The position numbers were made by a program, and so were the translations under genes. Shown here one piece after another: positions 34,027-46,992 of a DNA stretch of 64,000 nucleotides (its first letter is position 1; each line of letters begins with the position of its first letter). Source of the stretch: Rutidosis leptorrhynchoides (lineage: Eukaryota > Streptophyta > Magnoliopsida > Asterales > Asteraceae); contig NC_092333.1 in assembly GCF_046630445.1 (NCBI RefSeq), positions 6,196,501 through 6,260,500 of the forward strand. Direction: 5' to 3'. The notes beneath the pieces were generated by a model that was not told where the DNA came from, did no database searches, and saw only the letters and a program-made list of their open reading frames with translations.

Positions 34027-35501
34027 AACCCACAAGAATATTATGCTACTTCCTACCAACATCCGACCTATTACCACACACCAAACTGAATTCCTAGTCC
34101 TCCATTATATGAGGAACAAGCGGCCATGCAAGATGCACAAAGATGCTTTGAGGAGCAATACCCGCAGGGAAGACCTAGGAATGATGGTTCGGGCACCTAC
34201 TCCGGCTGGCCTTTTGGTAACTTCTTTGGTGACAATTAGAGGGTTCATGTGCCCTATTTGGTAATATTTGGTAACATTTTGGTAATTTTCAGAATGTTTT
34301 CTTTTAAAACAATGGTGTGTAATAATTAGAATATTTATGTTGTACGATTGACGTTTGTGGTGGTTGTGTTAAATACACCACTTTTATCTATTTCATTTTG
34401 TGTGTTTGTTTATTTCTTATTGTTAAGGTTTAGTGATGCTGGCATTAAGTTCAGCGAAGTACAATCAATTTGGATTTTGTGTTAGAGATTAAGGAATGAA
34501 CGATGTTCTTATGCTGGCATTAAGTTCAGCGCCATCGCTCACCTACATTTCACGATCTCCGGCTTTATGCCAAGGTTTTTCGAACTCTTTTCACACTAAT
34601 GCCCTCGTGAATTTTTAAATTATTTCTGATTTTAAGTAATGAGGGACTTACTTAATCTTAAGTGTGGGGGAGGGGGTAATTCTCTCGGATATGCAATGCA
34701 ACTAGGCTTATTGTCGCATTTTATGAAAATTTTTAAAATTTTGAACTAAAAGTATTAGCGGAAAAAGCCAAGTGTGGGGGATGTTACTAATCTTTTCGAA
34801 TTATTATCACAAAGTTCACCAAAGTTAAAACGATTAAAGTACTTTTGGCTTGGAAATAAAAGAAATAAAAGTCACTAAATGGAAAGGATGCATCTAGTCC
34901 ATCCTTGAAGGAAGTAAAGTCTTCCGAATTTCACCTTACTTGATATAGCAAACTTCCTAAACTATGTCATTTCATACCAATATCATTTCACGATATAAGG
35001 TACAGTGGGAAGGGAAAGTCTTGAACTTTCAAACCCGAAAATAAACTTGGTAGGGTAAATCCAAGGAGCTGTCCAGTGTAAAACCGATTACGGTATATAA
35101 GCTGGAGCAGGATCTGTCCCGCGCGATAGCTCAGTCTTCGCAGTTTTAACCCTTGATCTAAATTGTACAAATTGACATGCAAGATCGATATTTATATCGC
35201 GTCAGGGGGCGCCCAGTTAAGAGTTCCATGATACTACAATCATGGGGGCTGATAGCTTGCTAATCGCCGACTGAGACTTCGGTTTTCAGTTACCCTCAAC
35301 CGGAATTTGAGGATAAAACCGGAAAATGTGTCTAGTTTAAAAACTAGCATTGACATTTTCAAAATCTTAAAACGTTTTCTCAAAGATCCAATTTTCCCTA
35401 AGGATCCAAACTTTTAAAGAACTTTAACCGAAGTTCGTCTCTCCCAAATAATCCAAATGTGTGCGTGTGTTTCATAAATTGTGTGTGTACCTCAACGAGT
35501 G
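34027..35501 (+). other. Noncoding 3' tract of element B
   Basis: No believable gene is present. The gctggcattaagttcagc block occurs twice (34438-34455 and 34513-34530), and polypurine-like aagtgtggggga occurs twice (near 34661 and 34770), matching the layout of element A. A run of gtgtgtg-rich sequence ends in the target duplication gagtg (35497-35501) of solo LTR E. Confidence 0.6.
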
Positions 35502-35524
35502 TGTAGTGACCCGAACTTTTCCAT

Positions 35525-35527
<3 letters not shown>

Positions 35528-35596
<69 letters not shown>
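35528..35596. repeat. (TA)n microsatellite in LTR E
   Basis: About 34 TA units stand where the LTRs of element C have only a few. Confidence 0.95.
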
Positions 35597-35600
<4 letters not shown>

Positions 35601-37661
35601 TGAAATTGTTATGATTAAGTGTTTCTAACATGTTAAGCAATCAAACTTGTTAAGACTTGATTAATTGAAATAGGTTTCATATAGACAATTGACCACCCAA
35701 GTTGACCGGTGATTCACGAACGTTAAAACTTGTAAAAAATATATGATGACATATATATGGTTATATATATAGTTAACATGATATTATGATAAGTAAACAT
35801 ATCATTAAGTATATTAACAATGAACTACATATGTAAAAAACAAGACTACTAACTTAATGATTTTGAAACGAGACATATATGTAACGATTATCGTTGTAAC
35901 GACATTTAATGTATATATATCATATTAAGAGATATTCGTACATCATAATATCATGATAATATAATAATTTAAAATCTCATTTGATATTATAAACATTGGG
36001 TTAACAACAATTAACAAGATCGTTAACCTAAAGGTTTCAAAACAACACTTACATGTAACGACTAACGATGACTTAACGACTCAGTTAAAATGTATATACA
36101 TGTAGTGTTTTAATATGCATTCATACACTTTTTAAAGACTTCAATACACTTATCAAAATACTTCTACTTAACAAAAATGCTTACAATTACATTCTCGTTC
36201 AGTTTCATCAACAATTCTACTCGTATGCACCCGTATTCGTACTCGTACAATACACAGCTTTTAGATGTATGTACTATTGGTATATACACTCCAATGATCA
36301 GCTCTTAGTAGCCCATGTGAGTCACCTAACACATGTAGGAACCATCATTTGGCAACTAGCATGAAATATCTCATAAAATTACAAAAATATGAGTAATCAT
36401 TCATGACTTATTTACATGAAAACAAAATTACATATCCTTTATATCTAATCCATACACCAACGACCAAAAACACCTACAAACACTTTCATTCTTCAATTTT
36501 ATTCATCTAATTGATCTCTCTAAAGTTCTATCTTCAAGTTCTAAGTGTTCTTCATAAATTCTACAAGTTCTAGTTTCATAAAATCAAGAATACTTCCAAG
36601 TTTCCTAGCTTACTTCCAATCCTGTAGAGTGATCATTCAACCTCAAGAAATATTTCTTATTTACAGTAAGATATCTTTCTAATACAAGGTAATACTCATA
36701 TTCAAACTTTGATTCAATTTCTATAACTATAACAATCTTATTTCGAGTGGAAATCTTACTTGAACTTGTTTTCGTGTCATGATTCTGCTTCAAGAACTTT
36801 CAAGCCATCCAAGGATCCTTTGAAGCTAGATCCATTTTTCTCATTTCCAGTAGTTTTATCCAGAAAACTTGAGGTAGTAATGATGTTCATAACATCATTC
36901 GATTCATACATATAAAGCTATCTTATTCGAAGGTTTAAACTTGAAATCACTAGAACATAGTTTAGTTAATTTTAAACTTGTTCGGAAACAAAAGTTAATC
37001 CTTCTAACTTGACTTTTAAAATCAACTAAACACATGTTCTATATCTATATGATATGCTAACTTAATGATTTAAAACCGAAAAACACGAAAAACACCGTAA
37101 AATCGGATATACGCCGTTGTAGTAACACCGCGGGCTGTTTTGGGTTTGATAATTAAAAACTATGATAAACTTTTATTTAAAAGTTGTTCTTCTGGGAAAA
37201 TGATTTTTCTTATGAACATGAAACTATATCCAAAAATCATGGTTAAACTCAAAGTGGAAGTATGTTTTTCAAAATAGTCATCAAGACGTCGTTCTTTCGA
37301 CTGAAATGACTACCTCTTACAAAAACAACTTGTAACTTATATTTCTGACTATAAATCTATACTTTTTCTGTTTAGATTCATAAAATAGAGTTCAATATGA
37401 AACCATAGCAATTTGATTCACTCAAAACGGATTTAAAATGAAGAAGTTATGGGTAAAACAGGATTGGATATTTTTTTGATTTTAGTAGCTACGGGTGTGA
37501 TGACCCGGAAATTTCTGACCAAATTTAAACTTTATCTTTAAATGATTTAATGTTTCTGACACGATAAGCAAAGACTATGAAGTTGAATCTTAAAATTTTA
37601 GAACTGTTTCATGTATTAAATTACATTTGACTGCTCTCGACGATTCATGAACAATTATATG

Positions 37662-37666
<5 letters not shown>

Positions 37667-37711
<45 letters not shown>
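37667..37711. repeat. (TA)n microsatellite in F1
   Basis: About 22 AT units precede the minisatellite. Confidence 0.95.
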
Positions 37712-37715
<4 letters not shown>

Positions 37716-37731
37716 AGTAAAAACGACTTTC

Positions 37732-37980
37732 CTACCGTAAAACAGTATTTGCTACAGTAAAATGACTTTTCTATCGTAAAACACTATTTGCTACAGTAAA
37801 ACACTATTTGCTACAGTGAAACCGTATTTTTCTACAGTGCTACAGTGAAACAGTGATTTGCTACAGTAAATACTATTTGCTACAGTAAACACTATTTGGT
37901 ACAGTAAAACACTATTTGGTACAGTAAAACACTATTTGCTACGGTAAACACTATTTGCTACAGTAAACACTATTTGATGT
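37732..37980 (+). repeat. Minisatellite 'ctacagtaaaacactatttg' in F1
   Basis: Around twelve imperfect copies of a 19-20 bp unit (ctacagtaaaacactatttg and variants lacking one or two A) run head to tail. The related LTR F2 lacks a matching array, so it arose or grew in the F1 lineage. Confidence 0.85.
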
Positions 37981-38013
37981 CGACGAACTAGCAAACAAAA
38001 ACAGGATAAGGCG

Positions 38014-38090
38014 GCCATGCGATCGCATGGCAAAAACACTGAAAACTCATGCGATCGCATGAGGTACTGTAGCAGGCCACATACTATAAA
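38014..38090 (+). promoter_or_regulatory. F1 LTR promoter: CpG dyad pair and TATA box
   Basis: Two perfect copies of catgcgatcgcatg (38016-38029 and 38048-38061) lie 32 bp apart; the first is symmetric over 18 bp. The TATA box tataaa (38085-38090) starts 23 bp after the second dyad, the same distance as in element A. Confidence 0.65.
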
Positions 38091-38126
38091 AGCTCGATTC
38101 ATTCCTCTGTATTATTATTTTTTATA

Positions 38127-38127
<1 letters not shown>

Positions 38128-38185
<58 letters not shown>
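38128..38185. repeat. (TTA)n microsatellite in F1
   Basis: About 19 TTA units follow the TATA box region, at the counterpart position of the TAA run in F2. Confidence 0.95.
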
Positions 38186-38186
<1 letters not shown>

Positions 38187-40253
38187 GATTAATATTATTA
38201 TTATTAATCTTATTATAATATTATTATTAGTAGTATATATACCTAAAATACTACGACGAGGTTATGAGCGTGTCACCTTCAAAATGGGTTTTTGAGCGGG
38301 ATAGAGCTAAGGAAATTATGGGTTATTGTCAAGGAGGTTATGGGTAATGTTCGAGGGTATATTTGTGAATCAAATCTAGTGTTTATCATCTCTGTTGCGT
38401 CTACGTACTTTCCTACAATATTGAATCTCAATATTGATACGTAAGCACTCATATTTTATCTTTTATACATTAATTGTGTATCCATGTCTAGTGCTCGAGT
38501 ATATATATTTATGCATGCTTGTATGCTAAATTTTGTCGTTAAATAGTTATGATGAATCACGAAGTAAATACATATATTACTGGTAAAAGGTATATGATAT
38601 ACATGTTTTTAGAAAGCTGGCGAAAAATCAATAACTTTTCATTTAGATATCGAATAATTTCGATGAACGGATTAAAAGATATGATCAATTGAATTATGAT
38701 TAACGTTAATTGAAATTGCTTTTGAATCTACAATTAAGATTTAAACAACTTGTTTACGAGATTGATAAATTGGATTTTTGAATATTACCAACCGAGTAAA
38801 TGAATCCTTATATAAGGTATGTCTCGTTTTGTTGAACTATTGTCAAAATTGACTTTTTGAAACGACGTTGGATAACTTTTGTATGTCGATCTCGAGCATT
38901 AGGATTGTTATACACTATGACCTGACCTAGCTTGATAGACATTTATTGACCAACATATGTTCTCTAGGTTGAGATCTACGGTTATTTGATATTCCGAGTT
39001 TCAGTCATGTTTTGGTGAACAACTTTATGTGCTGCTAAGGTGAGTTTCATTTGCTCCCTTTTTAATTGCTTTTGCAATCTATATTTTTGGGCTGAGAATA
39101 CATGCACTTTATTTTAAACGCAATGCATACAAGTACATACTAAATTCTATACTGAGTTTGAACCGAAAATCCCTTAGCTTTGGTAACTAGTAACTACCGG
39201 TTATAAGAACTGGTGGGTGCGAGTAGTAGTATATGGATCCATAGGGCTTGATATCCCCGTCCGAGCTAGAGCGCTAGCCTTTTAACGGACGTATGCTATT
39301 TGAGAAGCGTACACGTTGGTTTGCGTGTATTATTAAGATGATTATACAAAGGGTACAAATTATATATACGTTAAGTTTAGTTACCAGGATGCTCAATTTT
39401 ATAGAATATTTTGATAAACGTTTCTGGATGAAACAACTGAAATCTTGTGATCCACCTTTATACACAGATTATGCGAAAACATTAAAACTATGAACTCACC
39501 AACCTTTGTGTTGACACTTGTTAGCATGTTTATTCTCAGGTTTCCTAGAAGTCTTCCGATGTTTGCTTAGATGTTAGACAAGCTATGTTCATGGAGTCTT
39601 ACATGACATATTTTTCAAGGAAACATTGCATTCACCAAATCATCACCATGTATCTTATTTTGACTGCATTGTCAACGGAAGTACTGTTGTAAACTATTAT
39701 TTATGGTGATTGTCTATATGTAAAAATCATCAGATGTCGAAAACCTTTGATTTAAATATTCATTTATGGTGTGCCTTTTCAAAAGAATGCAATGTTTATA
39801 AAACGTATCATATAGAGGTCAAATACCTCGCAATGAAATCAATGAATGACGTGTTCGTCCATATGGATTTGGAGCGATCGTCACAACGGGAAATATTAAC
39901 AATTCTATACAAATCATATCCTAGCTAACTTATATTGTATTATACATGTATTCTAATATATTATGTAATCTTGGGATACCATAGACACGTATGCAAATGT
40001 TTTGACATATCATATCGACCCATCTATATATATTATTTGGAACAACCATAGACACTCTATATGTAGTAATGTCGGAGTTAGCTATACAAGGTTGAGGTTG
40101 ATTCCAAAAATATATATAGTTTGAGTTGTGATCTAGCCTGAGACGTGTATACATTGGGTCGTGGATTGATTCAAGATAATATTTAACGCCTTGAATCGAG
40201 TAAAATAATTTTTTTTTTTTTTTTTATTCAAGTCACTGGCCGGACAAGGCTTA

Positions 40254-40379
40254 TGCCGCGGCGCGGCAAGCCTTGTCGCGGCGCGACACAACACATAAAA
40301 TTTTAGACTCCTTAACCCTGGTTCTGTTTTGAACTTCAGTGTATTGCCGCGGCGCGGACCCCTTTGCCGCGGCGCGACA
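40254..40379. promoter_or_regulatory. CpG dyad cluster with neighbouring plus-strand TATA box, 3' LTR of G
   Basis: Two pairs are seen: tgccgcggcgcggca (40254-40268) with tgtcgcggcgcgaca (40274-40288), and tgccgcggcgcggac (40345-40359) with tgccgcggcgcgaca (40365-40379). The first pair has perfect 7-bp arms around one base; the second pair is imperfect. Members are 20 bp apart and the pairs 91 bp apart. A TATA-like tatataa (40414-40420) lies 34 bp further on the plus strand, opposite to the element's genes. The second copy is in the other LTR at 47468-47593. Confidence 0.5.
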
Positions 40380-40898
40380 TAACCCTGTTCCGGGTGCCTG
40401 ACCTGCAACATTGTATATAAACCAACTTTTGCACATTCCATCATTCTCAAACACATATAAAACAACATTATTCATACCCAAACATCTGAAATCAGTTTCT
40501 AACATCGTATACCATCTGATAACAACATTTAGACATCAAACGTGTTTTCATGAAACAAAACCATCATTTGGTCCCAAATTCAATAATGACAAACATGACA
40601 CTTCAAATACATGGCGTTTGATAAGCGGTAACCATAGAGCGTGATTACAAAAGGGACTTGCAATACCACTTACGCTAATGCCAATGCTCCCCTAGCACTT
40701 CACACGGGCTCCTTACCTTCACGATGAACCTTAGCACCTAAAACATAAAACATCATGGGGGTAAGCTTTTACACTTAGTGAGTTATAGGAAAGCAATAAA
40801 CATAAAACATAAACATAAATCATTTGGGCAAAATCGAAACACTTATCCTTCAACCCTTAGGTTGCTTGCATACTTTCGGATCCGATCATTCATACCAT

Positions 40899-41116
40899 AG
40901 ACATGACTTACTAGGCCGAACCTAGTAATCATGTCTAAGCTAACCATAGACATACTAAATATGCCTAAGCTATCATCATCTCATACGTAGACACCCAAAG
41001 TGTCTAAGCTAACACGAACCATAGGCAAGATTACTAGCAATGTGATAACCTTGCCTAAGCTAAACATCAACCATAGATACAACTATTGAGCTAACCCAAT
41101 AGTTCTATCTAAGCTA
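40899..41116. repeat. Array of five hairpins, 3' LTR of G
   Basis: Five inverted repeats follow one another, each opening with AG, closing with CT and followed by aagcta. They are at 40899-40935 (stems of 8 and 6 bp), 40948-40966 (6 pairs, one mismatch), 40989-41005 (6 bp), 41023-41056 (7 bp, long loop) and 41075-41110 (5 and 8 bp, one mismatch). Stem sequences differ from unit to unit but stay complementary. The flanks accat and aagcta recur. Confidence 0.75.
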
Positions 41117-42345
41117 CATAACTAGTGCACTTAGTCGTTACTCTCTTGCACGGATGCAATCCGAGAACACTAAGCCACTCTTGACCCGCCCATATTACCC
41201 CCTATAAACTCACCTTGTTTAAATGGATTTCCTTGATCACTTGTGACCTCTTTTCCTTGATTAGCACCTATATATGAGCTAATCTCATTAATCACATAAC
41301 TAAATCAAAATCATAACTTTCTTGGATCATTACATCATTTATACTTACTCATACACTTAACCCCCTAATCACAACATACATACATACACACATACTTTCT
41401 AACCTTGAACTCATCTTTTCTAAAACAAGCATGTTACCAATCAAACATCACCTTTTAATCATGTACATTACTAACTCATCACTTTTAGCTTTATCATGCA
41501 ACTTTTCCTTTAATCCTTTCATTAAACATCAAATGTGCATAGTAATTCAATTTCATTACTAACACCATTAACTTGTCAAATTATCAATTTCTATAACCTA
41601 CAACAATAACCATAGTTCATACATGAACATCCTTCATCACAATTTCTAGCTAGAACACATAATCATCTCTTTGAGACATTTTAACAAACACTTGGTGTGC
41701 ATGACTAGAAATCTAACTAGAACATCATCATTCTCACCATAATCATGCCATATATCTATAATGCAAGTTCATACATGTAATTACTTCCAAAATCATCAAC
41801 AAATCCATTCTAACTCAAACAATTGTGCACAACTCAACAAATAGCAACTTTCTTAAGCATAATCTCATCATTAACATACAATGCAAGAAATAATTAGACA
41901 CAAAATCCATACCTTGTCTTTTAGAGTTTAAGAACCCTAATTGTGCACAAAGAGAGTGAAATTGGAAGATTACAGCTTGCTAGAGTGATTAAGGTGTGTT
42001 AGATTTCACTAATTCAAGCTTGCATGGGTTAAATTTCAACAATTGAGGAATCCTCCTCTTCCCTCTTGCAAAAGTCGACACTCTCAAGGCTCCAGGAAGG
42101 TTTTCAGTAATTTTTCTTGCACTAATAACAAATTCCAGCATTTTGATTCTTTTTATTAAAATAACTTTGGCCTATTGACACTTTCTACCCTCCCCACCAC
42201 AACTCTAGTTAGGGAAGTCCTTAATCTTAACTTTTCACCCTTAGTCCTTCCTAACTTAACCAATAAACTTAACTTTCATCCATTAACATAAAATGACTTT
42301 TGCCATATAATTTCTTGGCAATAAAAATTTACATAAAATAATACC

Positions 42346-45300
42346 TTAAATATTTGGGATGTTACAACTCTCCCCCTCTTGGATCGTTCGCGTCCTCGCG
42401 AACCATTCTTGATGCAACGATGGATAATACTTCAAGAGCCATTCTTCGGGTTCCCATGTACATTCGGAACCTTTTCTAAATTGCCATAATACCTTCAACA
42501 ATATAACCGATTTATTTCTCAAGTGCTTAACCTTTTGATCCAAAATCTTTATCGGCTTCTCCACATATCTTAACTTATTATCGACCTCAATTTCATTCAA
42601 AGGAACATAGGTTGAATCATCCGCCAAACACTTTCTCAATTGCGACACGTGAAACGTGTCATGTATATTACTCAATTCATCGGGTAAAGCCAAACGGTAG
42701 GCTACCTTCCCAACTTTCGCCACTATCTCAAATGGTCCCACGAACCTTGGACCCAATTTTCCCCTCTTTCTAAAACGGATAATGCCTTTCCATGGAGAAA
42801 CTTTTAGCATCACTTTATCACCTACTTGAAATTCTATCGGCTTTCTCCTCTTATCAACATATGACTTTTGTCGATCTTGTGCCGCCTTCATTCTTTCACG
42901 AATTTGATCAATCATCTCGGTGGTTTGTTGCACTATTTCCGTGCTTCCCAATTCTCGTTGACCTACCTCGCCCCAACAAATCGGGGTTCTACACCTCCTT
43001 CCATACAACATCTCATATGGTGCCATTCCAATCGTAGAGTGATAACTATTGTTATATGAAAATTCAACTAAAGGTAAATGAGTATCCCAACTCCCACCAA
43101 AATCGATGATACATGCTCTTAACATATCTTCAAGAGTTTGTATAGTCCTTTCACTTTGACCATCCGTTTGCGGGTGAAACGCGGTACTTATGTGTAACTT
43201 AGTACCCATTTCCTCTTGAAATTTCCTCCAATATCGAGATGTGAATCGAGTGTCTCGATCCGAAACTATGGAAACCGGCACTCCATGCCTTGCAACAACT
43301 TCTTTCATATATAACTTAGACATTGCTTCCGAGGACGAAGCTTCTCTTATTGCCAAAAACAATGCACTCTTAGTCAATCTATCAACAATAACCCAAATCG
43401 CATCGTGTTGTCTAGGGGTCTTAGGTAACTTAGTCACCAAATCCATCGTAATATGCTCCCATTTCCAAACCGGTACCTCTAAAGGTTGCATCTTACCGTA
43501 AGGCATTTGATGATCGGCCTTCACTTGAAGACAAGTAAGACACTTGTGCACATACTTAACTATATCCCTTTTCATTCCCGGCCACCAATAGTCTTTCCTT
43601 AAATCTCTATACATCTTCGTAGCACCGGGGTGAATCGAATACTTAGACTTGTGAGCTAAGTCAAGGAGCTCACTTCTAACACCACTTTGCAAAGGTACCC
43701 AAATTCTCCCATATCTAAGCCTTAAACCACGAGAATCCACTATAAAATCATTAACTTGCCCCTTGATCCTTTCCTTTCTCACGTTCTCGGGCGATAATGC
43801 TTCACCTTGTGCATCACGAATATCATCAAATATTTGAGGTGCTATTACCATAGCCAAACTTGTTATCTTAATCGGTTGATGACTCGACTTCCTACTAAGA
43901 GCATCCGCCACCACGTTCGCTTTTCCGGGGTGATATAAGATCTCACAATCATAATCTTTCACTAAATCAAGACCCCTCCTTTGCCTATCATTCAAATCCC
44001 TTTGATCAAACAAATACTTTAAGTTCTTATGATCGGTATAAATGGAAAACTTAACACCATAAAGATAATGATGCCAAATCTTTAAAGCAAAAACTACGGC
44101 CGTCAATTCTAGATCATGTGTGGGATAACGTTTCTCGTGTTCCTTCAATTGTCGGGAAGCGTATGCTATGACCTTCCCATTTTGCATCAATACACACCCT
44201 AAGCCTTTCTTAGAAGCATCACAATAAACCGTCATGTTCTCATTTCCTTCCGGTAAAACCAATATAGGAGCTTGAACAAGCTTCTCCTTAAGGAGTTGAA
44301 ACGCTTGTTCCTGCTTTTCTTCCCATTTCCATGGCACACTTTTCCGAGTCAACTTAGTGAGTGGGGTGGCTATTCTTGAGAAATCTTGTACAAACCGTCG
44401 ATAATACCCCGCTAAGCCTAGAAAACTCCTAACCTCGGTAGGATTCGTAGGTGGTTCCCATCTCATAATTGCCTCTATTTTAACCGGATCAACACAAATA
44501 CCCTTCTTGTTAATGACATGACCCAAAAATTGAACTTCACGAAGCCAAAACTCACACTTAGAGAACTTAGCAAACAATCTTTCTCTTCTTAAAGTCTCTA
44601 ATACTTGTCTTAGATGTACCGCATGTTCCTCTTCACTCCTAGAATATACCAAAATATCATCAATAAATACAATTACGAACCTATCAAGCATCGGTCGACA
44701 AACTCTATTCATCAAATCCATAAATGCGGCCGGTGCATTCGTTAACCCAAACGGCATAACCACAAACTCATAATGACCATACCTCGTTCGAAAAGCCGTT
44801 TTAGGGACGTCTTCTTCCCTCACTTTCAATTGATGGTAACCCGACCTTAAATCTATCTTTGAAAAGAAACTTGCACCTTGTAATTGATCAAACAAGTCGT
44901 CTATCCTTGGCAACGGATACTTATTCTTAATCGTGACTTTATTCAATTCTCGATAATCAATACACATTCTCATAGTTCCATCCTTCTTTTTCACAAATAA
45001 AACCGGAGCTCCCCAAGGTGAGCTACTAGGACGTATAAAACCTTTATCTATCAAATCTTGCAATTGAGTCATCATTTCTCTCATTTCCGATGGGGCTAAT
45101 CGATATGGAGCTTTGGCAATTGGCGTGGCCCCGGGTATCAAATCTATTCTAAACTCTACCTCACGCTCGGGAGGTACACCGGGCAATTCACTTGGAAACA
45201 CATCCGGAAACTCGTTAACTATCGGTACATCATCTAAATCAACAATCTTTTTCGAATTATCCACAACATGTGTCAAAAACGCACAGCACCCGTGAGACAA

Positions 45301-46992
45301 AAACCTTTTAGCCTTAGCATACGTGCATATAGGAATAGCACGCCTAGCTCTTTCCCCATAAATCCATATAACCTTCCCACTAGGTGATTGAACTAACACA
45401 ATTTTCTTACGACACAAAATTATTCCTTCATTGTCGTCTAGCCAATCCATGCCCACTATTACTTGAAATTCCCCCATATGCATGGGTATTAAATCAATGA
45501 CAAACTTTTCATCATCCAAAATAATTTCACACCCCTTAATGATACTATACACCATCACAGTCTTATTATCCGCTATTTCAACCTCTAATGGGTGTTCTAA
45601 CATACTTGGGGTCATATTAAAATGCTTACAAAAAGAGTATGATACAAACGACCGCGTAGCACCGGAATCAAACAAAACATGCGCAGGTAAAGAGTTTACA
45701 ATAAAGGTACCTGACACCACATTTTGGGACTCCTTCGCTTCGAGTGCGGTAATCTGATGAGCTCGAGCCCTTGGTCGGCTATCACTAGTCTTCGGTTCCG
45801 TCTTAACCTCCTTCTTAACATTACCACTAGCCAAATCCTTCTTGTATTCCGGACATTCGGCTTGAAAATGACCCTTCTCAAAACAATAATAACATTGCTT
45901 ACCTTTCTTAGGACATTCGGCGGCCCTATGTCCCGGCTTACCGCAAGAGTAACAATCGGTAGTACCCGCTTTACATTCACCCGTATGATTCTTACCACAC
46001 CTAGTACACAACTTGGCTTCTTTCCCACCGCTTTTACCCGACACAAAACCCCCTTTTGACTTGTGCGGGGATTCGGAACCAAACTTACCCTTTTTCGGAC
46101 TAACATTTTGCATCGCCTTAGAGTCTTGATCTAACTTTCGCTTAAACGCCGCCTTCTTCCTAAGTTCGTGTTCTCTAACAAGTGCGCGATTCATCATCTC
46201 GGCTAAAGTCTTATAAGTACTCTTATCGATAAACTCACTTATTTCGGGATTCAACTTTTCATGATAATGATCCATCATCAACTTGGGACTTGACACAAAG
46301 TCCGGACAAAAACGAGACTTGTCATTAAACTCGGCATTAAACTCGGTCACCGACTTACTTCCATGCTCTATATTCATAAACTCGGATTTCAACCTACTAA
46401 CCTCGGCGGGTGGAGCAAATTGAGTCATAAACATTTCACGGAACTTGTCCCATGAGAAACTTGTAGCCATGTCTCGCCCATGAGATTTAACTATGAAATT
46501 CCACCACTCGTAACCGCTACCCTTCATTTGATGAGCCGCATAAATTACCTTCAAATGTTCGGGGCATTCACACAACATGAAAGTTTCTTCAATCTCATCA
46601 ATCCATCTTTGACTAACAATAGGGTCAACCTTACCATGAAACTCGGGAGGATGGCAATTTGCGAAGTTCTTATATTCAAAACGGTCATCCTTTCTCTTAG
46701 GGGCTTCTACCTCTTCTTGCCTTACTCCACTTCCCCCTTCACCTCTTAAGGTAGGGTTATTAGCAACAAAAGTCTTTAACTTCTCATCTAATTGATCATT
46801 GATCAACGTCTTAATCTTCTCTAACAAAGTTGGAGTATAACGTATCAAGGCTTGCCCTATTTGCCCCGAAATGTCATTTGGCATGTTAACTTCTTCCGAT
46901 TCGTTGTGAGAGTCTTCTATAGACTCCGTGGATGGGGTGCGGACGTACTCATCATCCTCATCTTGACCTCGGTTTGGTGATACAATAGCCAT
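42346..46992 (-). CDS. Element G gag-pol polyprotein, about 1,550 aa, one open frame
   Basis: The likely start is MAIVSPNRG at 46992; an in-frame ATG six codons upstream (47010) is possible. The order, counted from that upstream ATG, is an acidic N-terminus, retrotransposon-gag core (about 115-290), three zinc-knuckle-like motifs (about 333-385: [40 protein letters not shown]), protease DSGATRS near 447, reverse transcriptase with FIDDILVYS near 780, RNase H with [10 protein letters not shown] near 932, integrase HHCC finger (about 1127-1165) and D,D,E core (about 1188-1290), and a chromodomain-like end near 1490-1535. Fused gag-pol in one frame is common in this branch. The frame looks whole and runs through the polypurine tract into the 3' LTR by 21 bp. 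Confidence 0.92.
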   Translation of the reverse strand: MAIVSPNRGQDEDDEYVRTPSTESIEDSHNESEEVNMPNDISGQIGQALIRYTPTLLEKIKTLINDQLDEKLKTFVANNPTLRGEGGSGVRQEEVEAPKRKDDRFEYKNFANCHPPEFHGKVDPIVSQRWIDEIEETFMLCECPEHLKVIYAAHQMKGSGYEWWNFIVKSHGRDMATSFSWDKFREMFMTQFAPPAEVSRLKSEFMNIEHGSKSVTEFNAEFNDKSRFCPDFVSSPKLMMDHYHEKLNPEISEFIDKSTYKTLAEMMNRALVREHELRKKAAFKRKLDQDSKAMQNVSPKKGKFGSESPHKSKGGFVSGKSGGKEAKLCTRCGKNHTGECKAGTTDCYSCGKPGHRAAECPKKGKQCYYCFEKGHFQAECPEYKKDLASGNVKKEVKTEPKTSDSRPRARAHQITALEAKESQNVVSGTFIVNSLPAHVLFDSGATRSFVSYSFCKHFNMTPSMLEHPLEVEIADNKTVMVYSIIKGCEIILDDEKFVIDLIPMHMGEFQVIVGMDWLDDNEGIILCRKKIVLVQSPSGKVIWIYGERARRAIPICTYAKAKRFLSHGCCAFLTHVVDNSKKIVDLDDVPIVNEFPDVFPSELPGVPPEREVEFRIDLIPGATPIAKAPYRLAPSEMREMMTQLQDLIDKGFIRPSSSPWGAPVLFVKKKDGTMRMCIDYRELNKVTIKNKYPLPRIDDLFDQLQGASFFSKIDLRSGYHQLKVREEDVPKTAFRTRYGHYEFVVMPFGLTNAPAAFMDLMNRVCRPMLDRFVIVFIDDILVYSRSEEEHAVHLRQVLETLRRERLFAKFSKCEFWLREVQFLGHVINKKGICVDPVKIEAIMRWEPPTNPTEVRSFLGLAGYYRRFVQDFSRIATPLTKLTRKSVPWKWEEKQEQAFQLLKEKLVQAPILVLPEGNENMTVYCDASKKGLGCVLMQNGKVIAYASRQLKEHEKRYPTHDLELTAVVFALKIWHHYLYGVKFSIYTDHKNLKYLFDQRDLNDRQRRGLDLVKDYDCEILYHPGKANVVADALSRKSSHQPIKITSLAMVIAPQIFDDIRDAQGEALSPENVRKERIKGQVNDFIVDSRGLRLRYGRIWVPLQSGVRSELLDLAHKSKYSIHPGATKMYRDLRKDYWWPGMKRDIVKYVHKCLTCLQVKADHQMPYGKMQPLEVPVWKWEHITMDLVTKLPKTPRQHDAIWVIVDRLTKSALFLAIREASSSEAMSKLYMKEVVARHGVPVSIVSDRDTRFTSRYWRKFQEEMGTKLHISTAFHPQTDGQSERTIQTLEDMLRACIIDFGGSWDTHLPLVEFSYNNSYHSTIGMAPYEMLYGRRCRTPICWGEVGQRELGSTEIVQQTTEMIDQIRERMKAAQDRQKSYVDKRRKPIEFQVGDKVMLKVSPWKGIIRFRKRGKLGPRFVGPFEIVAKVGKVAYRLALPDELSNIHDTFHVSQLRKCLADDSTYVPLNEIEVDNKLRYVEKPIKILDQKVKHLRNKSVILLKVLWQFRKGSECTWEPEEWLLKYYPSLHQEWFARTRTIQEGESCNIPNI
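42367..42380 (-). other. Polypurine tract of element G
   Basis: On the minus strand aagagggggagagt lies directly before the 3' LTR. The gag-pol frame passes through it. Confidence 0.85.

Larger units (their letters stand above)
37496..39885 (+). repeat. Solo LTR F1 (family F)
   Basis: It reads tgtgatgacccggaaa to gcgatcgtcaca, 2,390 bp, flanked by the target duplication acggg (37491-37495 and 39886-39890). It matches F2 in reverse orientation for most of its length, but has a private minisatellite and is about 475 bp shorter. No internal genes are present. It shares its outermost bases and the gaggt/acctc hairpin near its end with family C, which suggests distant kinship. Confidence 0.88.
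40182..42366 (-). repeat. 3' LTR of element G
   Basis: This 2,185-bp copy lies next to the polypurine tract. It carries the dyad cluster (40254-40379), the five-hairpin array (40899-41116) and a 17-base poly-T run near 40209. The end of the gag-pol frame overlaps its first bases. Confidence 0.92.

Noticed and set aside
37732-37980. CRISPR-like or centromeric repeat array
   Set aside because: The units are contiguous and imperfect with no spacers, total length is 250 bp, and the context is an LTR.
39293-39493. A 63-66 codon open frame found in sense orientation in both F1 and F2 (15247-15438)
   Set aside because: The two LTRs are close relatives and the predicted peptide matches nothing I know. 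Conservation at DNA level is the simpler explanation.
40411-40644. A 77-codon open frame repeated in both LTRs of G (also 47625-47858)
   Set aside because: The LTRs are nearly identical, so the repeat of the frame carries no weight; it lies opposite to the element's genes.
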